Part shown: piece by piece, positions 1 through 8,814 of the stretch
Position numbering within the stretch: the stretch's first letter is position 1
How the letters are laid out: each line of letters opens with the position of its first letter
Source: an uncultured Burkholderiales bacterium
GTDB lineage: Bacteria > Pseudomonadota > Gammaproteobacteria > Burkholderiales > Burkholderiaceae_C
DNA: 64,000 nucleotides
Assembly: GCA_903887325.1 (NCBI GenBank)
Contig: CAISPG010000132.1
Span: 1-64,000, forward strand
Direction: 5' to 3'
Notes under the pieces: model-generated
Seen by the model: only the letters and a program-made list of their open reading frames with translations
Databases searched by the model: none
Told to the model about the DNA's origin: nothing
Translations under genes and position numbers: made by a program

Positions 1-326
1 AAACCGTCCTCTTCATCCACAAGCAATACTTCTTCAACGACAGGTTTGGGTGTGCGCTTACCGTGGGTGGTGATGATTTCCACATACACCTGCACGGCCT
101 GTTCTTTGGCGGCGGCGTCAATCGAAGGAATAACAGCTGACAAATGCACTGTCTCAGCAGTTTCAGTACTCAGACCGAATTTGCAGTCAAAGTCCCAGAA
201 ATCCACGCCCTCAGGCAAAGGCCGACGGCGCTCGCGCTTCAAATATTTGCGCACATCGTGTTTCACTGCGTCCAACACCCTGTCCGGGTGACGTCCTTGT
301 GCTTGTAACGGATAAGTTTTTCTCAT
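1..326 (-). CDS. DUF6172-like small protein (partial, C-terminus beyond window edge)
   Basis: An open frame on the minus strand starts with ATG at 326 and runs off the window start without a stop, giving at least 108 residues. It begins MRKTYPLQ and continues through a basic stretch (KYLKRERRR) to an acidic end (VLLVDEEDG). The pattern matches my memory of the short DUF6172 proteins common in Burkholderiales; no function is known. Its start faces crcB across about 108 bp, so the two are divergent. The family name is recall, not a search. Confidence 0.6.
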   Translation of the reverse strand, partial: MRKTYPLQAQGRHPDRVLDAVKHDVRKYLKRERRRPLPEGVDFWDFDCKFGLSTETAETVHLSAVIPSIDAAAKEQAVQVYVEIITTHGKRTPKPVVEEVLLVDEEDG

Positions 327-434
327 GCAGTCGATTATGCGGCCTGAATCAAGCGCGTTGCGGCTGCGCCTAGCCGTGAAAGCCGATGCAAAGCAGCGGG
401 ATAATCCAATCATTCATATTTTCAGGCCAAGCCC

Positions 435-812
435 ATGTCTGCTGTCATTGCCATTTGTATAGGAGCCTGTGTCGGTGCGTTGGCGCGCTGGCAACTAGGC
501 GTGCACTTTAACCAGAACGCAACCTTGCCTTGGGGGACTTTGTATGCCAATTTGATAGGCGGTTACCTCATCGGTGTGTGCGTGGCCGTGTTCAACAACC
601 TGCCCGAGCTCGACCCTGTGTGGCGACTGCTGCTGGTCACCGGGTTTCTGGGCGCACTCACTACCTTCTCTTCGTTCAGCAGCGAGGTCGTGCAAATGCT
701 GCTTGGCTCGCGCTTCGGTCTGGCATTGCTGACAGCCGGCTTGCATTTGTTCGGCTCTTTGCTATGCACGTTGGCCGGGATCAAAACCATAGGGTTATTC
801 TGGGCGCGGTAA
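435..812 (+). CDS. crcB: Fluoride ion channel CrcB/FluC
   Basis: This 125-residue inner-membrane protein exports fluoride passively as a dual-topology dimer. It shows the family pattern: GACVGALARWQL at the N-terminus, a central GTLYANLIGGYLIG segment, and the GFLGALTTFSSFSSE motif carrying the conserved Thr/Phe/Ser residues of the pore. Four membrane segments and normal length. I looked for a fluoride riboswitch in the 108 bp upstream and did not see one. Confidence 0.93.
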   Translation: MSAVIAICIGACVGALARWQLGVHFNQNATLPWGTLYANLIGGYLIGVCVAVFNNLPELDPVWRLLLVTGFLGALTTFSSFSSEVVQMLLGSRFGLALLTAGLHLFGSLLCTLAGIKTIGLFWAR

Positions 813-840
813 GCCGGTTGTCAGCGCCATCCGTGACGTT

Positions 841-1938
841 GTGCTTTCAATGAACAGCCACACCCTCTCCGTCAATCGTTTGAATCAGATCGAGCAAGCC
901 CGCCTTAATGTGATGAACGAAGGCGCTTTTGCTTCGCCATGGCTGTCCGACTGGATCAGCCAAAGCTGGCAACGCTGTCTGCAACTAGGTATGCAACCCC
1001 ATTACGAGGTCGGCTTTGCCCCTTTGTCGCAAGCACAGATCAACCGCACCCTAGACCGGAACCACGACTTTGTGCAAGCTGCCCGGCCTGAACTTGAGCG
1101 GCTTGGACGCGCCATCGCAGGCACTTCTTTTTTTGCACTGATCACCGACGCCCAAGGCGTGGTTGTCGATGTCGGCGGCGGCATTGACAGGCATGACAAA
1201 CGCATAGATGCCATTGCACGCATAGGTATCGATTTGAGCGAGCAAGCTGTAGGCACCACCGCCATCAGCGCGGCTTTGAGTACCCAAAAACCGGTGTGGC
1301 TGCACCGGGGCGAACATTTTTTCAAAGACACTTCTGTTTACAGTTGCGCCGGTGCACCTTTGTGGAATGGTCAGGGAGAATGCATAGGCATGCTCGACCT
1401 GACCGGTGTCATGAGCCAGGAACGACCGGAGTTGATGCATCTGGCCGCCTTATCGGCTTGCAGCATCAGCAATGCCTTGTTGCTGCGCCAAGCTCACCAT
1501 GTATTGTTGCGCCTGAACTGGCCGGGTCGCTTAACGGGTGACGACCATGACGGCTTGCTTTTGCTTGACGAAGAAGGCCGCGTGCTGGGGGCCAATCTGC
1601 CGGCCCGCGAGATGCTAAACCTCGTCAAACACACTCATCCTCACGCCAGCGACTTGTTTGCCATTCCCATGGGCTTGTTGTTTGATGCAGCCACCCACGC
1701 CAACACCATGGAAGTCCCCTTGTGGTCGGGCCTGCATCTTCACATCAAAGCCGGTTTGCAAGATACTTGCCAATATGCGTCACAACCGGCTACTACTGGT
1801 GCGCTGCACCAAATTCAATCGGCCGTGATCAATAAGGCGATAGCCCACTCTAAAGGCAATGTGGCGCAGGCCGCCAAGGCACTGGGCATCAGCCGCGCCA
1901 CCCTGTACCGGAAATTGGCGCGCAAAACCAGTCACTAA
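841..1938 (+). CDS. GAF-domain / Fis-type HTH regulator lacking the sigma-54 AAA+ domain
   Basis: A 365-residue protein resembling AcoR-type regulators. Residues about 50-220 form the N-terminal sensory (GAF-like) part, with the typical pattern SWQRC, then GVVVDVGG, then EQAVGTTAISAAL. The C-terminus (about 320-362) is a Fis-type helix-turn-helix (NVAQAAKALGISRATLYRKL). The AAA+ sigma-54 interaction domain expected between them, with Walker A and GAFTGA loops, is absent; only a short PAS-like stretch is there. It therefore cannot act as a sigma-54 activator and is more likely a ligand-responsive DNA-binding protein. It lies 63 bp before the TRAP genes and may regulate them (inference). Confidence 0.8.
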   Translation: MLSMNSHTLSVNRLNQIEQARLNVMNEGAFASPWLSDWISQSWQRCLQLGMQPHYEVGFAPLSQAQINRTLDRNHDFVQAARPELERLGRAIAGTSFFALITDAQGVVVDVGGGIDRHDKRIDAIARIGIDLSEQAVGTTAISAALSTQKPVWLHRGEHFFKDTSVYSCAGAPLWNGQGECIGMLDLTGVMSQERPELMHLAALSACSISNALLLRQAHHVLLRLNWPGRLTGDDHDGLLLLDEEGRVLGANLPAREMLNLVKHTHPHASDLFAIPMGLLFDAATHANTMEVPLWSGLHLHIKAGLQDTCQYASQPATTGALHQIQSAVINKAIAHSKGNVAQAAKALGISRATLYRKLARKTSH

Positions 1939-2001
1939 GCTTACTCAGAACTGTCTTGCTGGCGCATAGAATGCCCGCTTGCCTATTCTCCGGAGCCTGA
2001 C

Positions 2002-2607
2002 ATGCAGGGATTGCTGAAATTTTCGAACGGTGTTGACCGCTTCAACACCTGGATCAACAAATACGTCATCTGGCTGATTTTGGGCGCTACCCTGATCAGT
2101 GCCATCAACGCCTTGGTGCGCAAAATCTTCAACAACAGCTCGAATGCTTTTCTTGAAGTCCAATGGTATTTGTTTGCGGCGTCTTTTTTGCTGGCATCGT
2201 GTTACACCTTGCTGCAAAACGAACACGTCAAGATCGATGTGATTTATTCACGCTTTGACCGTACCACTCAAACCAAAATAGATATTTTCGGATTTGCGTT
2301 TTTCATGTTACCCATGTGCACGGCGGTGATGTGGTTCGGCGTTCCGTTTTTCTGGAAAGGTTTGATGACCGGCGAAATGTCCTCGAATGCCGGTGGCCTG
2401 ATCCGCTGGCCGGTGTACGCCATGATCCCCTTGGGATTCGGCTTGCTGTGGTTGCAAGGCGCTTCTGAATTGATCAAACGCATCGCATTTTTAAAAGGCC
2501 TGATCGCCGACCCGACCCTCAAGGCCGGTGAAAAATCTGCTGAAGAAGAGCTTGCCGAAGAAATCCGCAAACTCGCCGAAGCTAAAGCCCAACAATCCAA
2601 AGCCTGA
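2002..2607 (+). CDS. dctQ: TRAP transporter small membrane subunit (DctQ)
   Basis: 201 residues with four hydrophobic segments and the DctQ-like pattern EVQWYLFAASFLLASCYTLLQNEHVKIDV. It is the small permease subunit of a tripartite ATP-independent periplasmic transporter and works with DctM and a periplasmic binding protein to import an organic acid, driven by an ion gradient. It has a charged Glu/Lys-rich C-terminal tail (EEELAEEIRKLAEAKA). It is followed 16 bp later by dctM. Confidence 0.93.
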   Translation: MQGLLKFSNGVDRFNTWINKYVIWLILGATLISAINALVRKIFNNSSNAFLEVQWYLFAASFLLASCYTLLQNEHVKIDVIYSRFDRTTQTKIDIFGFAFFMLPMCTAVMWFGVPFFWKGLMTGEMSSNAGGLIRWPVYAMIPLGFGLLWLQGASELIKRIAFLKGLIADPTLKAGEKSAEEELAEEIRKLAEAKAQQSKA

Positions 2608-2623
2608 GCCGGGAACACACATC

Positions 2624-4390
2624 ATGGAATTTTTCATTCACAACCTGGCCCCGATCATGTTTTTGGGGCTGATCGTTTTCCTGTTACTGGGTTTTCCTGT
2701 TGCTTTCAGCCTGGGCGCCTGCGGTTTGTTTTTCGGCTTTGTCGGTATTGAACTCGGCGTGTTGCCCGAGGCGCTCTTGCAAGCTTTGCCACTGCGCATC
2801 TTCGGCATCATGCAAAACGACACGCTGCTGGCGATTCCGTTTTTCACCCTCATGGGTTTGATTCTGGAACGCTCGGGCATGGCAGAAGACCTGCTCGACA
2901 CCATCGGTCAGTTGTTTGGTCCGGTGCGCGGCGGTCTGGCGTTTGCCGTGATTTTTGTTGGCGCATTGCTGGCGGCCACCACCGGCGTGGTGGCGGCTTC
3001 AGTCATCTCCATGGGTTTGATTTCCCTGCCTATCATGCTGCGTTATGGCTATGACCGCCGGATCGCTTCCGGTGTGATCGCGGCATCCGGCACGCTGGCG
3101 CAAATCATCCCGCCTTCGCTGGTGCTGATCATTCTGGCCGACCAACTTGGACGCAGCGTTGGCGAAATGTACAAAGGCGCTTTCATCCCGGGTTTTGCAT
3201 TAACTGGTTTGTATGTGGCCTTCATCATTGGTGTGGCCATCTTCCGTCCGCAATGGGTGCCTGCGCTTCCACTGTCAGCCCGCACCATCCGCGAGGACAA
3301 CGGTAAGAACGGTTTGCTTTCATTGCTGTTTCTCACCATTTTGTGCACCGCATCCGCGTTTTATCTGGCGCACAGTTACCCGCTGATTGTGGATTTCTTC
3401 AAAGGCAGCTCCGGCTCTAACCCGCCAGCAGATGAGACCATTGTGGTGTCCTTGTGTGCCGGTGTGATGTTGGCCTTTGTGTTGGCGGTGCTGAACAAAA
3501 CAGCGCGTCTGGGACTGCTGTCCAACATGGCTGAGCGTGTCACCTTTGTGTTGATCCCGCCCTTGCTGCTGATCTTCCTGGTGCTGGGCACAATTTTTCT
3601 GGGCATTGCCACCCCTACCGAAGGCGGTGCCATGGGTGCACTGGGAGCCATCATCATGGCAACGGTGCGCGGTCGACTCAGCTACTCGCTGCTGCATCAG
3701 GCGCTCACCTCGACCACCAAGCTGGCCAGTTTTGTGGTGTTCATTTTGATTGGCTCCACCTGTTTCAGCCTGGTGTTTCAAGGCGTGGACGGTCCGAAAT
3801 GGGTGGAACACCTGTTGGGTGATTTACCCGGCGGACAACTGGGCTTTTTGATCGTCACCAACCTGTTGATTTTCGTACTGGCCTTCTTTCTGGACTTCTT
3901 TGAACTCGCCTTCATCGTGGTGCCGTTGCTGGGACCGGTGGCTGAAAAACTTGGTATTGACCTGATCTGGTTCGGCGTGCTGCTCGGTGTGAACATGCAA
4001 ACCTCGTTCATGCACCCGCCGTTTGGATTTGCGCTGTTCTATCTGCGCAGTGTGGCTCCCATCAAAGCCTATTTTGACAAGCCCACGCAAAAAGAAATTC
4101 CCCCCGTCACCACCATGCAAATCTACTGGGGCGCAGTGCCTTTTGTGATCATTCAAATCATCATGGTCGGCTTGATCATCGCCTTCCCCGGCATCGTTTC
4201 CAGCGGCCTGGACAAAGAAGAAGGTCTGAATGCGGAGCAGGTGCAACTCGAAATGATGAACGCCACGCACGACGGCGACCCGGTGGCTGACCCTGCGGCG
4301 CAACCCGGCGCTGAGACAGAAGCCAAACCGGAAGACGACCCTATGAAGATGATGCAGGAGTCCATGAATAAGGAAGCCGACAAGAAGTAA
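2624..4390 (+). CDS. dctM: TRAP transporter large membrane subunit (DctM)
   Basis: The start is taken at ATG 2624 (MEFFIHNLAPIMFLGL), just after dctQ; the open frame extends further upstream but only as overlap. 588 residues, with many membrane segments and DctM signatures such as IPFFTLMGLILERSGMAEDL, ASGTLAQIIPPSLVLIIL and HPPFGFALFYLRSVAP. It is longer than a typical DctM (about 430 residues) because of a central loop region and an acidic C-terminal tail, as in the TakM-type subunits that partner keto-acid or carboxylate binding proteins. A strong terminator follows. Confidence 0.93.
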   Translation: MEFFIHNLAPIMFLGLIVFLLLGFPVAFSLGACGLFFGFVGIELGVLPEALLQALPLRIFGIMQNDTLLAIPFFTLMGLILERSGMAEDLLDTIGQLFGPVRGGLAFAVIFVGALLAATTGVVAASVISMGLISLPIMLRYGYDRRIASGVIAASGTLAQIIPPSLVLIILADQLGRSVGEMYKGAFIPGFALTGLYVAFIIGVAIFRPQWVPALPLSARTIREDNGKNGLLSLLFLTILCTASAFYLAHSYPLIVDFFKGSSGSNPPADETIVVSLCAGVMLAFVLAVLNKTARLGLLSNMAERVTFVLIPPLLLIFLVLGTIFLGIATPTEGGAMGALGAIIMATVRGRLSYSLLHQALTSTTKLASFVVFILIGSTCFSLVFQGVDGPKWVEHLLGDLPGGQLGFLIVTNLLIFVLAFFLDFFELAFIVVPLLGPVAEKLGIDLIWFGVLLGVNMQTSFMHPPFGFALFYLRSVAPIKAYFDKPTQKEIPPVTTMQIYWGAVPFVIIQIIMVGLIIAFPGIVSSGLDKEEGLNAEQVQLEMMNATHDGDPVADPAAQPGAETEAKPEDDPMKMMQESMNKEADKK

Positions 4391-4460
4391 AGTGCCTGAC
4401 AGATCTGCCCGCCGGGTCTGTCAGCGTTGATTAAGTCTTTAAATATTTACTGCCATCAAT

Positions 4461-4497
4461 AAAAAAGCCCCGCAATTTGAGGTTGCGGGGCTTTTTT
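4461..4497. terminator. Bidirectional intrinsic terminator between dctM and dctP
   Basis: A perfect stem AAGCCCCGCAA / TTGCGGGGCTT around a 7-nt loop is flanked by an A run on the left and a T run on the right. It can therefore stop the convergent dctM (plus) and dctP (minus) transcripts. Confidence 0.93.
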
Positions 4498-4512
4498 CAT
4501 GCAAACCTCAAT

Positions 4513-5592
4513 TCAGAGTTTCACGCCTTGCATGTAGCGGTCAAACGTGGCTTCGGAGAAGCGGAACCACAGGTTTTGCTCTTTGCGGAACGCAGAGTAA
4601 TCGGCGTAAACCTTTTTCCAGTTCGGATTCTTGGCGCTAAGTTCGTCGTACAAGGCCATGGCTTCTTTGAAGGCGATGTCCATGACATCCTTGGGGAAGG
4701 GCAGCACTTTGGTTTTGCTGCCCACCAATTGCATCAAAGCACCCGGATTGCGCGCATCGTATTTGGCCTGACAGTCCACGTGGACAAATGCGGAGGCGCA
4801 TTCAATGATGGACTTGTTGACAGCCGACAAACTGTTGTAGGCCTTGTCATTGATGAAGAAGTCCAGCTCGGGACCACCCTCCCACCAGCCAGGGTAGTAG
4901 TAGAACGGCGCGACTTTGTTAAAGCCAAGTTTCTGGTCGTCATACGGGCCTATCCACTCGGCTGCGTCGATGGTGCCTTTTTCCAGCGCCTGGTAAATCT
5001 CGCCGCCGGGAATGTTTTGCGGCACGCCGCCCATGCGCTCAATCACTTTGCCGGCAAAACCGCCAACGCGGAATTTCAAGCCTTTCATGTCGGAAATCGA
5101 TTTGACTTCCTTGCGGAACCAGCCACCCATTTGCGCGCCGGTGTTACCGCCGGGGAAATTGACGATGTTGTACTGCTTGTAAAACTCGCGCATCAGCTTC
5201 ATGCCGTTGCCCTGGAACATCCAGGCCGTCATCTGGCGGCTGTTCAAACCGAAAGGCACGGCGCATCCGAGTGCAAATGTTTCGTCTTTACCGAAAAAGT
5301 AATAGGGCGAGGTGTGCGCCATTTCAACTGTGCCGTTTTGCACGCCGTCAACCACGCCGAAGGGAGGCATGAGTTCACCGGCAGCGTGGGTAGAGATGAC
5401 GAATTTGCCGCCGCTTAATTCGCTGACTTTTTTGGCAAAAGTTTCAGCTGAACCGTAAATGGTGTCCAGTGATTTGGGAAAGCTGGACGCGAGACGCCAG
5501 CGAATGGCTTCCTGAGCGTGTACCGCAGGCGCTATGCCTGTGGCAAGTACGCCGGCAATGCCTGCATTTTTAAGTGCGGAACGACGATCCAT
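4513..5592 (-). CDS. dctP: TRAP transporter periplasmic substrate-binding protein (DctP/TakP-like)
   Basis: 359 residues starting at MDRRSALK, chosen because GGAG lies five bases upstream; a start five codons earlier lacks this. The N-terminus is Tat-like (DRRSALKNAGIAG then a hydrophobic run to VHAQE). The body has TakP-type features: RWRLASSFPKSLDTIYG, KGLKFRVGGFAGKV and the WIGPYDDQKLGF region near the ligand pocket. TakP-like proteins bind 2-oxo acids or similar carboxylates; the ligand here is not determined. It is convergent with dctQM rather than in one operon with them. Confidence 0.9.
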   Translation of the reverse strand: MDRRSALKNAGIAGVLATGIAPAVHAQEAIRWRLASSFPKSLDTIYGSAETFAKKVSELSGGKFVISTHAAGELMPPFGVVDGVQNGTVEMAHTSPYYFFGKDETFALGCAVPFGLNSRQMTAWMFQGNGMKLMREFYKQYNIVNFPGGNTGAQMGGWFRKEVKSISDMKGLKFRVGGFAGKVIERMGGVPQNIPGGEIYQALEKGTIDAAEWIGPYDDQKLGFNKVAPFYYYPGWWEGGPELDFFINDKAYNSLSAVNKSIIECASAFVHVDCQAKYDARNPGALMQLVGSKTKVLPFPKDVMDIAFKEAMALYDELSAKNPNWKKVYADYSAFRKEQNLWFRFSEATFDRYMQGVKL

Positions 5593-5632
5593 AGGAACTC
5601 CAATCAAACAAGGGATGAATTCAAAAATTCTA

Positions 5633-7531
5633 TCAGCCGACCAGTTTCAAACCTTTGGCGGCAGTGATAACTTCCGCAGTGATGATAGGGGAAAAACGCT
5701 GACTAATTGAATGCTCTATACCGGCGGCATCCAGGCCAAGTTGCGAAAGAATTTTGACAGGGTCGCCGTGCTCAGTGAACACATCGGGTACGCCAAGTCG
5801 CAACACAGGCAGAGTGATACCGGCATCCTGCAAGGCTTCCAGCACAGCAGAACCGGCCCCGCCCATCAAGGCACCCTCTTCCACGGTGACCAGCGCTTTG
5901 TGAGAGGACGCGATTTGCAGCAGCAACTCTGTGTCCAGCGGCTTGGCCCAGCGCATATTGACAACCGTGGCGTTCAGGTTTTGTGCCGCTTGCAAAGCCG
6001 GGTAAAGCATGGTGCCGAAAGCGAGAATGGCTACGCCCTGGCCTTGTTTGCGGATTTCAGCTTTGCCAAAAGGCAGCGTGGGCAAGCCTGCGGACATAAG
6101 TGTACCCGCGCCTGATCCACGCGGATAACGAACCGCGACGGTGTGATCTTGGGCATAGGCCGTGCTGAGCAACATGCGGCATTCGTTTTCGTCGGCCGGA
6201 CAGGCAATGCTGACTTGCGGAATACAGCGCAAAAAGGCAATGTCGTACAAGCCTGCGTGGGTGGGTCCATCGGCGCCGACGATACCGGCGCGGTCCAGCG
6301 CCAGCACCATGGGCAGTTTTTGCAAAGCCACGTCGTGTATTAACTGGTCATAGGCACGCTGCAAAAATGTGGAATAAATGGCAACCACCGGCTTCAAACC
6401 TTCGCAGGCCAGACCGGCGGCAAAGGTCAGAGCGTGCTGTTCCGCGATGCCGACATCATGGTAGCGCTCGGGAAAACGCCGGTGGAATTCAACCATGCCC
6501 GAGCCTTCGCGCATGGCAGGTGTGATGGCCACGAGTTTCGGGTCATGAGCGGCCATGTCGCACAACCAATTGCCAAACACCTGGCTGAACGTTTGTTTGG
6601 GTGTAGTTGTAGGAGGAACCAGCCCGATCTTGGGATCGAATTTTCCCGGGCCATGGTAGGCAATAGGGTCGGCTTCGGCCAGCTTGTAGCCCTGGCCTTT
6701 ACGGGTAACCACGTGCAAGAACTGCGGCCCGTTCAAATTTTTGATGTTCTGCAACGTAGGAATCAGCGCGTCTAAATCATGGCCATCGATAGGCCCAATG
6801 TAGTTGAAACCGAATTTTTCAAACAAAGTGGCAGGCAGAATCAAGCCTTTGGTCTGGTGCTCAAGCCGACGCGCCAACTCAAACAACGGTGGCGCGTTTT
6901 TCAAAACTTGGCGACTCACCTCTTTGGCGGCGGTGTAAAAACGACCGCTCATCAATTGCGCCAGATAGCGGTTCAGCGCACCGACCGGCGGGCTGATGGA
7001 CATGTCGTTGTCGTTCAGTATGACCAGCATGTTGCAATCTGACACACCTGCGTTATTCATGGCTTCAAATGCCATACCGGCGGTCATGGCGCCGTCGCCG
7101 ATGATGGCCACACTGTGTCTTTGCTCACCTTTTTGCTTTGCCGCCATGGCCATGCCCAAGGCGGCGGAAATGCTGGTGGATGAATGCGCGGTACCGAAGT
7201 GGTCGAATTCGCTTTCATCGCGCTTGGGGAAACCGGCGACACCACCTAGTTGACGCAGACTGCCCATGCGATCGCGGCGGCCGGTGAGGATTTTGTGCGG
7301 GTAGGTCTGGTGACCGACGTCCCAAACGAAGCGGTCATGCGGGGTGTTAAACACGTAATGCAGGGCAACCGTCAATTCCACCGTACCCAGGTTGGAGCTG
7401 AAATGCCCGCCGGTCTTGCCCACGCTTTCAATCAGGAAATGGCGCAACTCGTCTGCCAGTACTGGCAATTGTTGCGGGGACAGTCGCCGTACATCCGCCG
7501 GTGATTGGATACTGTCTAACAATGGGGTCAT
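5633..7531 (-). CDS. dxs: 1-deoxy-D-xylulose-5-phosphate synthase
   Basis: 632 residues, the usual length. It condenses pyruvate and glyceraldehyde-3-phosphate using thiamine diphosphate, the first step of the MEP pathway, and so feeds carotenoid and phytol side-chain synthesis. Visible motifs are [18 protein letters not shown], the TPP-binding [18 protein letters not shown], and the transketolase pyrimidine-domain segment [18 protein letters not shown] perfect TGT-N12-ACA palindrome lies 62 bp upstream of the start, so expression is probably tied to photosynthesis through PpsR (inference). Confidence 0.97.
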   Translation of the reverse strand: MTPLLDSIQSPADVRRLSPQQLPVLADELRHFLIESVGKTGGHFSSNLGTVELTVALHYVFNTPHDRFVWDVGHQTYPHKILTGRRDRMGSLRQLGGVAGFPKRDESEFDHFGTAHSSTSISAALGMAMAAKQKGEQRHSVAIIGDGAMTAGMAFEAMNNAGVSDCNMLVILNDNDMSISPPVGALNRYLAQLMSGRFYTAAKEVSRQVLKNAPPLFELARRLEHQTKGLILPATLFEKFGFNYIGPIDGHDLDALIPTLQNIKNLNGPQFLHVVTRKGQGYKLAEADPIAYHGPGKFDPKIGLVPPTTTPKQTFSQVFGNWLCDMAAHDPKLVAITPAMREGSGMVEFHRRFPERYHDVGIAEQHALTFAAGLACEGLKPVVAIYSTFLQRAYDQLIHDVALQKLPMVLALDRAGIVGADGPTHAGLYDIAFLRCIPQVSIACPADENECRMLLSTAYAQDHTVAVRYPRGSGAGTLMSAGLPTLPFGKAEIRKQGQGVAILAFGTMLYPALQAAQNLNATVVNMRWAKPLDTELLLQIASSHKALVTVEEGALMGGAGSAVLEALQDAGITLPVLRLGVPDVFTEHGDPVKILSQLGLDAAGIEHSISQRFSPIITAEVITAAKGLKLVG

Positions 7532-7592
7532 CTGGCCTTCTCCTGCATTGCATGCCTCAAAGGCAAGGGTCGCTTATTCATTAGCTTAGGTG

Positions 7593-7610
7593 TGTCAACT
7601 GAAGTTGACA
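7593..7610. promoter_or_regulatory. PpsR/CrtJ-type operator upstream of dxs
   Basis: TGTCAACTGAAGTTGACA is an exact TGT-N12-ACA palindrome. Read toward dxs, its inner half supplies TTGACA with TAAGCG 16 bp further on, a possible -35/-10 pair. Binding by PpsR is inferred from the family consensus. Confidence 0.8.
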
Positions 7611-7644
7611 ATAAGGGGTTTACCCTTAGAAGCATAACAGCAAT

Positions 7645-7675
7645 AAAAAACCCCTGGAGCAAAAGCCACAGGGGT
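7645..7675 (-). terminator. Intrinsic terminator after the HiPIP gene
   Basis: On the minus strand an ACCCCTG / CAGGGGT stem is followed by a T run, about 32 bp after the HiPIP stop codon. Confidence 0.85.
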
Positions 7676-7707
7676 CGGAACCGGCTGAACGCGGATGAAA
7701 ACGGCGA

Positions 7708-8013
7708 TCAGGCTTTTTTCGCGTAAGCGCTGCACCAACCGGTGGCGGCTACTTGCTTGCCAGCAAACAGAGGGCAGGCACCTGCTTTGTCACCGGCCTT
7801 GCCTTGGAACAAAGCGCAATTGGCGCAGCATTGCTCAGGCTTGTGGGTGGCGTACTTTTTGCCATCAACTTTGGTGGTGTCAGCTTTGTAACCCAGTGCG
7901 GAAGCTTGTGCATCCTTTTCGTCAACCAGGGCCTGGGCAAACACTTGGCCGCCGGCCAACATGGCAGCGCTGCCCAAACTGAGTTGAATTACAAATTCGC
8001 GACGATTGGTCAT
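7708..8013 (-). CDS. High-potential iron-sulfur protein (HiPIP)
   Basis: 101 residues from MTNRREF, chosen because a Tat signal begins there (NRREFVIQLSLGSAAMLAGG, cut near VFAQA). The mature part has the HiPIP cysteine pattern C63-x2-C66, C80 and C94, binding one [4Fe-4S] cluster. HiPIPs are soluble periplasmic carriers. In several purple bacteria they re-reduce the PufC tetraheme subunit of the reaction centre, and pufC is in this cluster. The gene has its own terminator and sits between dxs and tspO. Confidence 0.93.
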   Translation of the reverse strand: MTNRREFVIQLSLGSAAMLAGGQVFAQALVDEKDAQASALGYKADTTKVDGKKYATHKPEQCCANCALFQGKAGDKAGACPLFAGKQVAATGWCSAYAKKA

Positions 8014-8139
8014 AAAAATCTCCGATAAAGAATGAAACCCCTGTGGGGGGTGCTTAGCCCTGTATTCTTGCCTATACGGGGACATGGGTATTCAACGCAT
8101 GTCAGATACCCCAGGTTGACGCTCAGGTAAAGAAGCGTT

Positions 8140-8706
8140 TCAAGAGCCAAATGGCCCGTTCAACGCAATGGTGGTGTGGTTCAGCACGCCGGCAATAGTG
8201 ACCCACAGCAAATACGGCGACAGCAGCCAGGCTGACAGGCGGCGGTAGGGATGAATGAATACCATCAGAAACACAATACTTTGCCAAATAAATAAGAGCT
8301 CGATCATGGACCAGTCAGGCCGGTGCGATTTAAAGTAAAGCTGGCTCCAGAAAACATTGAAAAAGGCGTTCAAGGCCAATAGGCAAAGCCACGTGATCCG
8401 CTGTCTGCGGCCCGGGCAAGCGTGCCAGCCCAGCCAGGCGCAAATGGCTACGAGGGTGAATATGACCGACCAGATCAGCCCGAAAGCCGGATCCGGCGGT
8501 TTCCAGGCAGGTTGCTTCAAAGCAAAGTACCAAGCGTCCAGCACGGTCAAGGAACCGCCTATACCGGCAACTGCAAAACTCAGCGCTAAAGACACAAGCA
8601 GACTGCGCCAATTTTGTTTAACCGAGGGCAAGGCTGAAACCCGGGAGTCCAAAAGTTGCTCAGACCCCACTGAGTCTGGCTGAACGGGTTGTTTTTTGGA
8701 AATCAA
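8140..8706 (-). CDS. tspO: TspO/MBR family tryptophan-rich sensory protein
   Basis: 188 residues, with five membrane segments after an unusual N-terminal extension of about 35 polar residues. Family features are the KQPAWKPPDPAFGLIWSVIF motif, the tryptophan-rich LNAFFNVFWSQLYFKSHRPDW and PYLLWVTIAGVLN. TspO binds porphyrins and, in Rhodobacter, modulates photosynthesis gene expression. The gene is divergent from bchH and shares its promoter region with the operator at 8747. Confidence 0.93.
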   Translation of the reverse strand: MISKKQPVQPDSVGSEQLLDSRVSALPSVKQNWRSLLVSLALSFAVAGIGGSLTVLDAWYFALKQPAWKPPDPAFGLIWSVIFTLVAICAWLGWHACPGRRQRITWLCLLALNAFFNVFWSQLYFKSHRPDWSMIELLFIWQSIVFLMVFIHPYRRLSAWLLSPYLLWVTIAGVLNHTTIALNGPFGS

Positions 8707-8746
8707 GGGTTATCCCTAGTGATAAATTCGTCTAGACACTTTGTAA

Positions 8747-8764
8747 TGTCAACTTGTATTGACA
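8747..8764. promoter_or_regulatory. PpsR/CrtJ-type operator in the tspO-bchH divergent region
   Basis: TGTCAACTTGTATTGACA is an exact TGT-N12-ACA palindrome 51 bp upstream of the bchH start and 41 bp upstream of the tspO start. It could control both directions. Confidence 0.8.
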
Positions 8765-8814
8765 CATTCTGTGTTGCGTACATCTCAACCTTCTTTCAGA
8801 AAAAGCCATCGCGC

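Noticed and set aside
327-434. Fluoride riboswitch upstream of crcB
   Set aside because: I looked for the conserved pseudoknot elements and could not find them; a covariance-model scan would settle it.
4477-5418. Long plus-strand open frame opposite dctP
   Set aside because: It lies entirely antisense to a clear TRAP binding protein and has no recognisable protein features.
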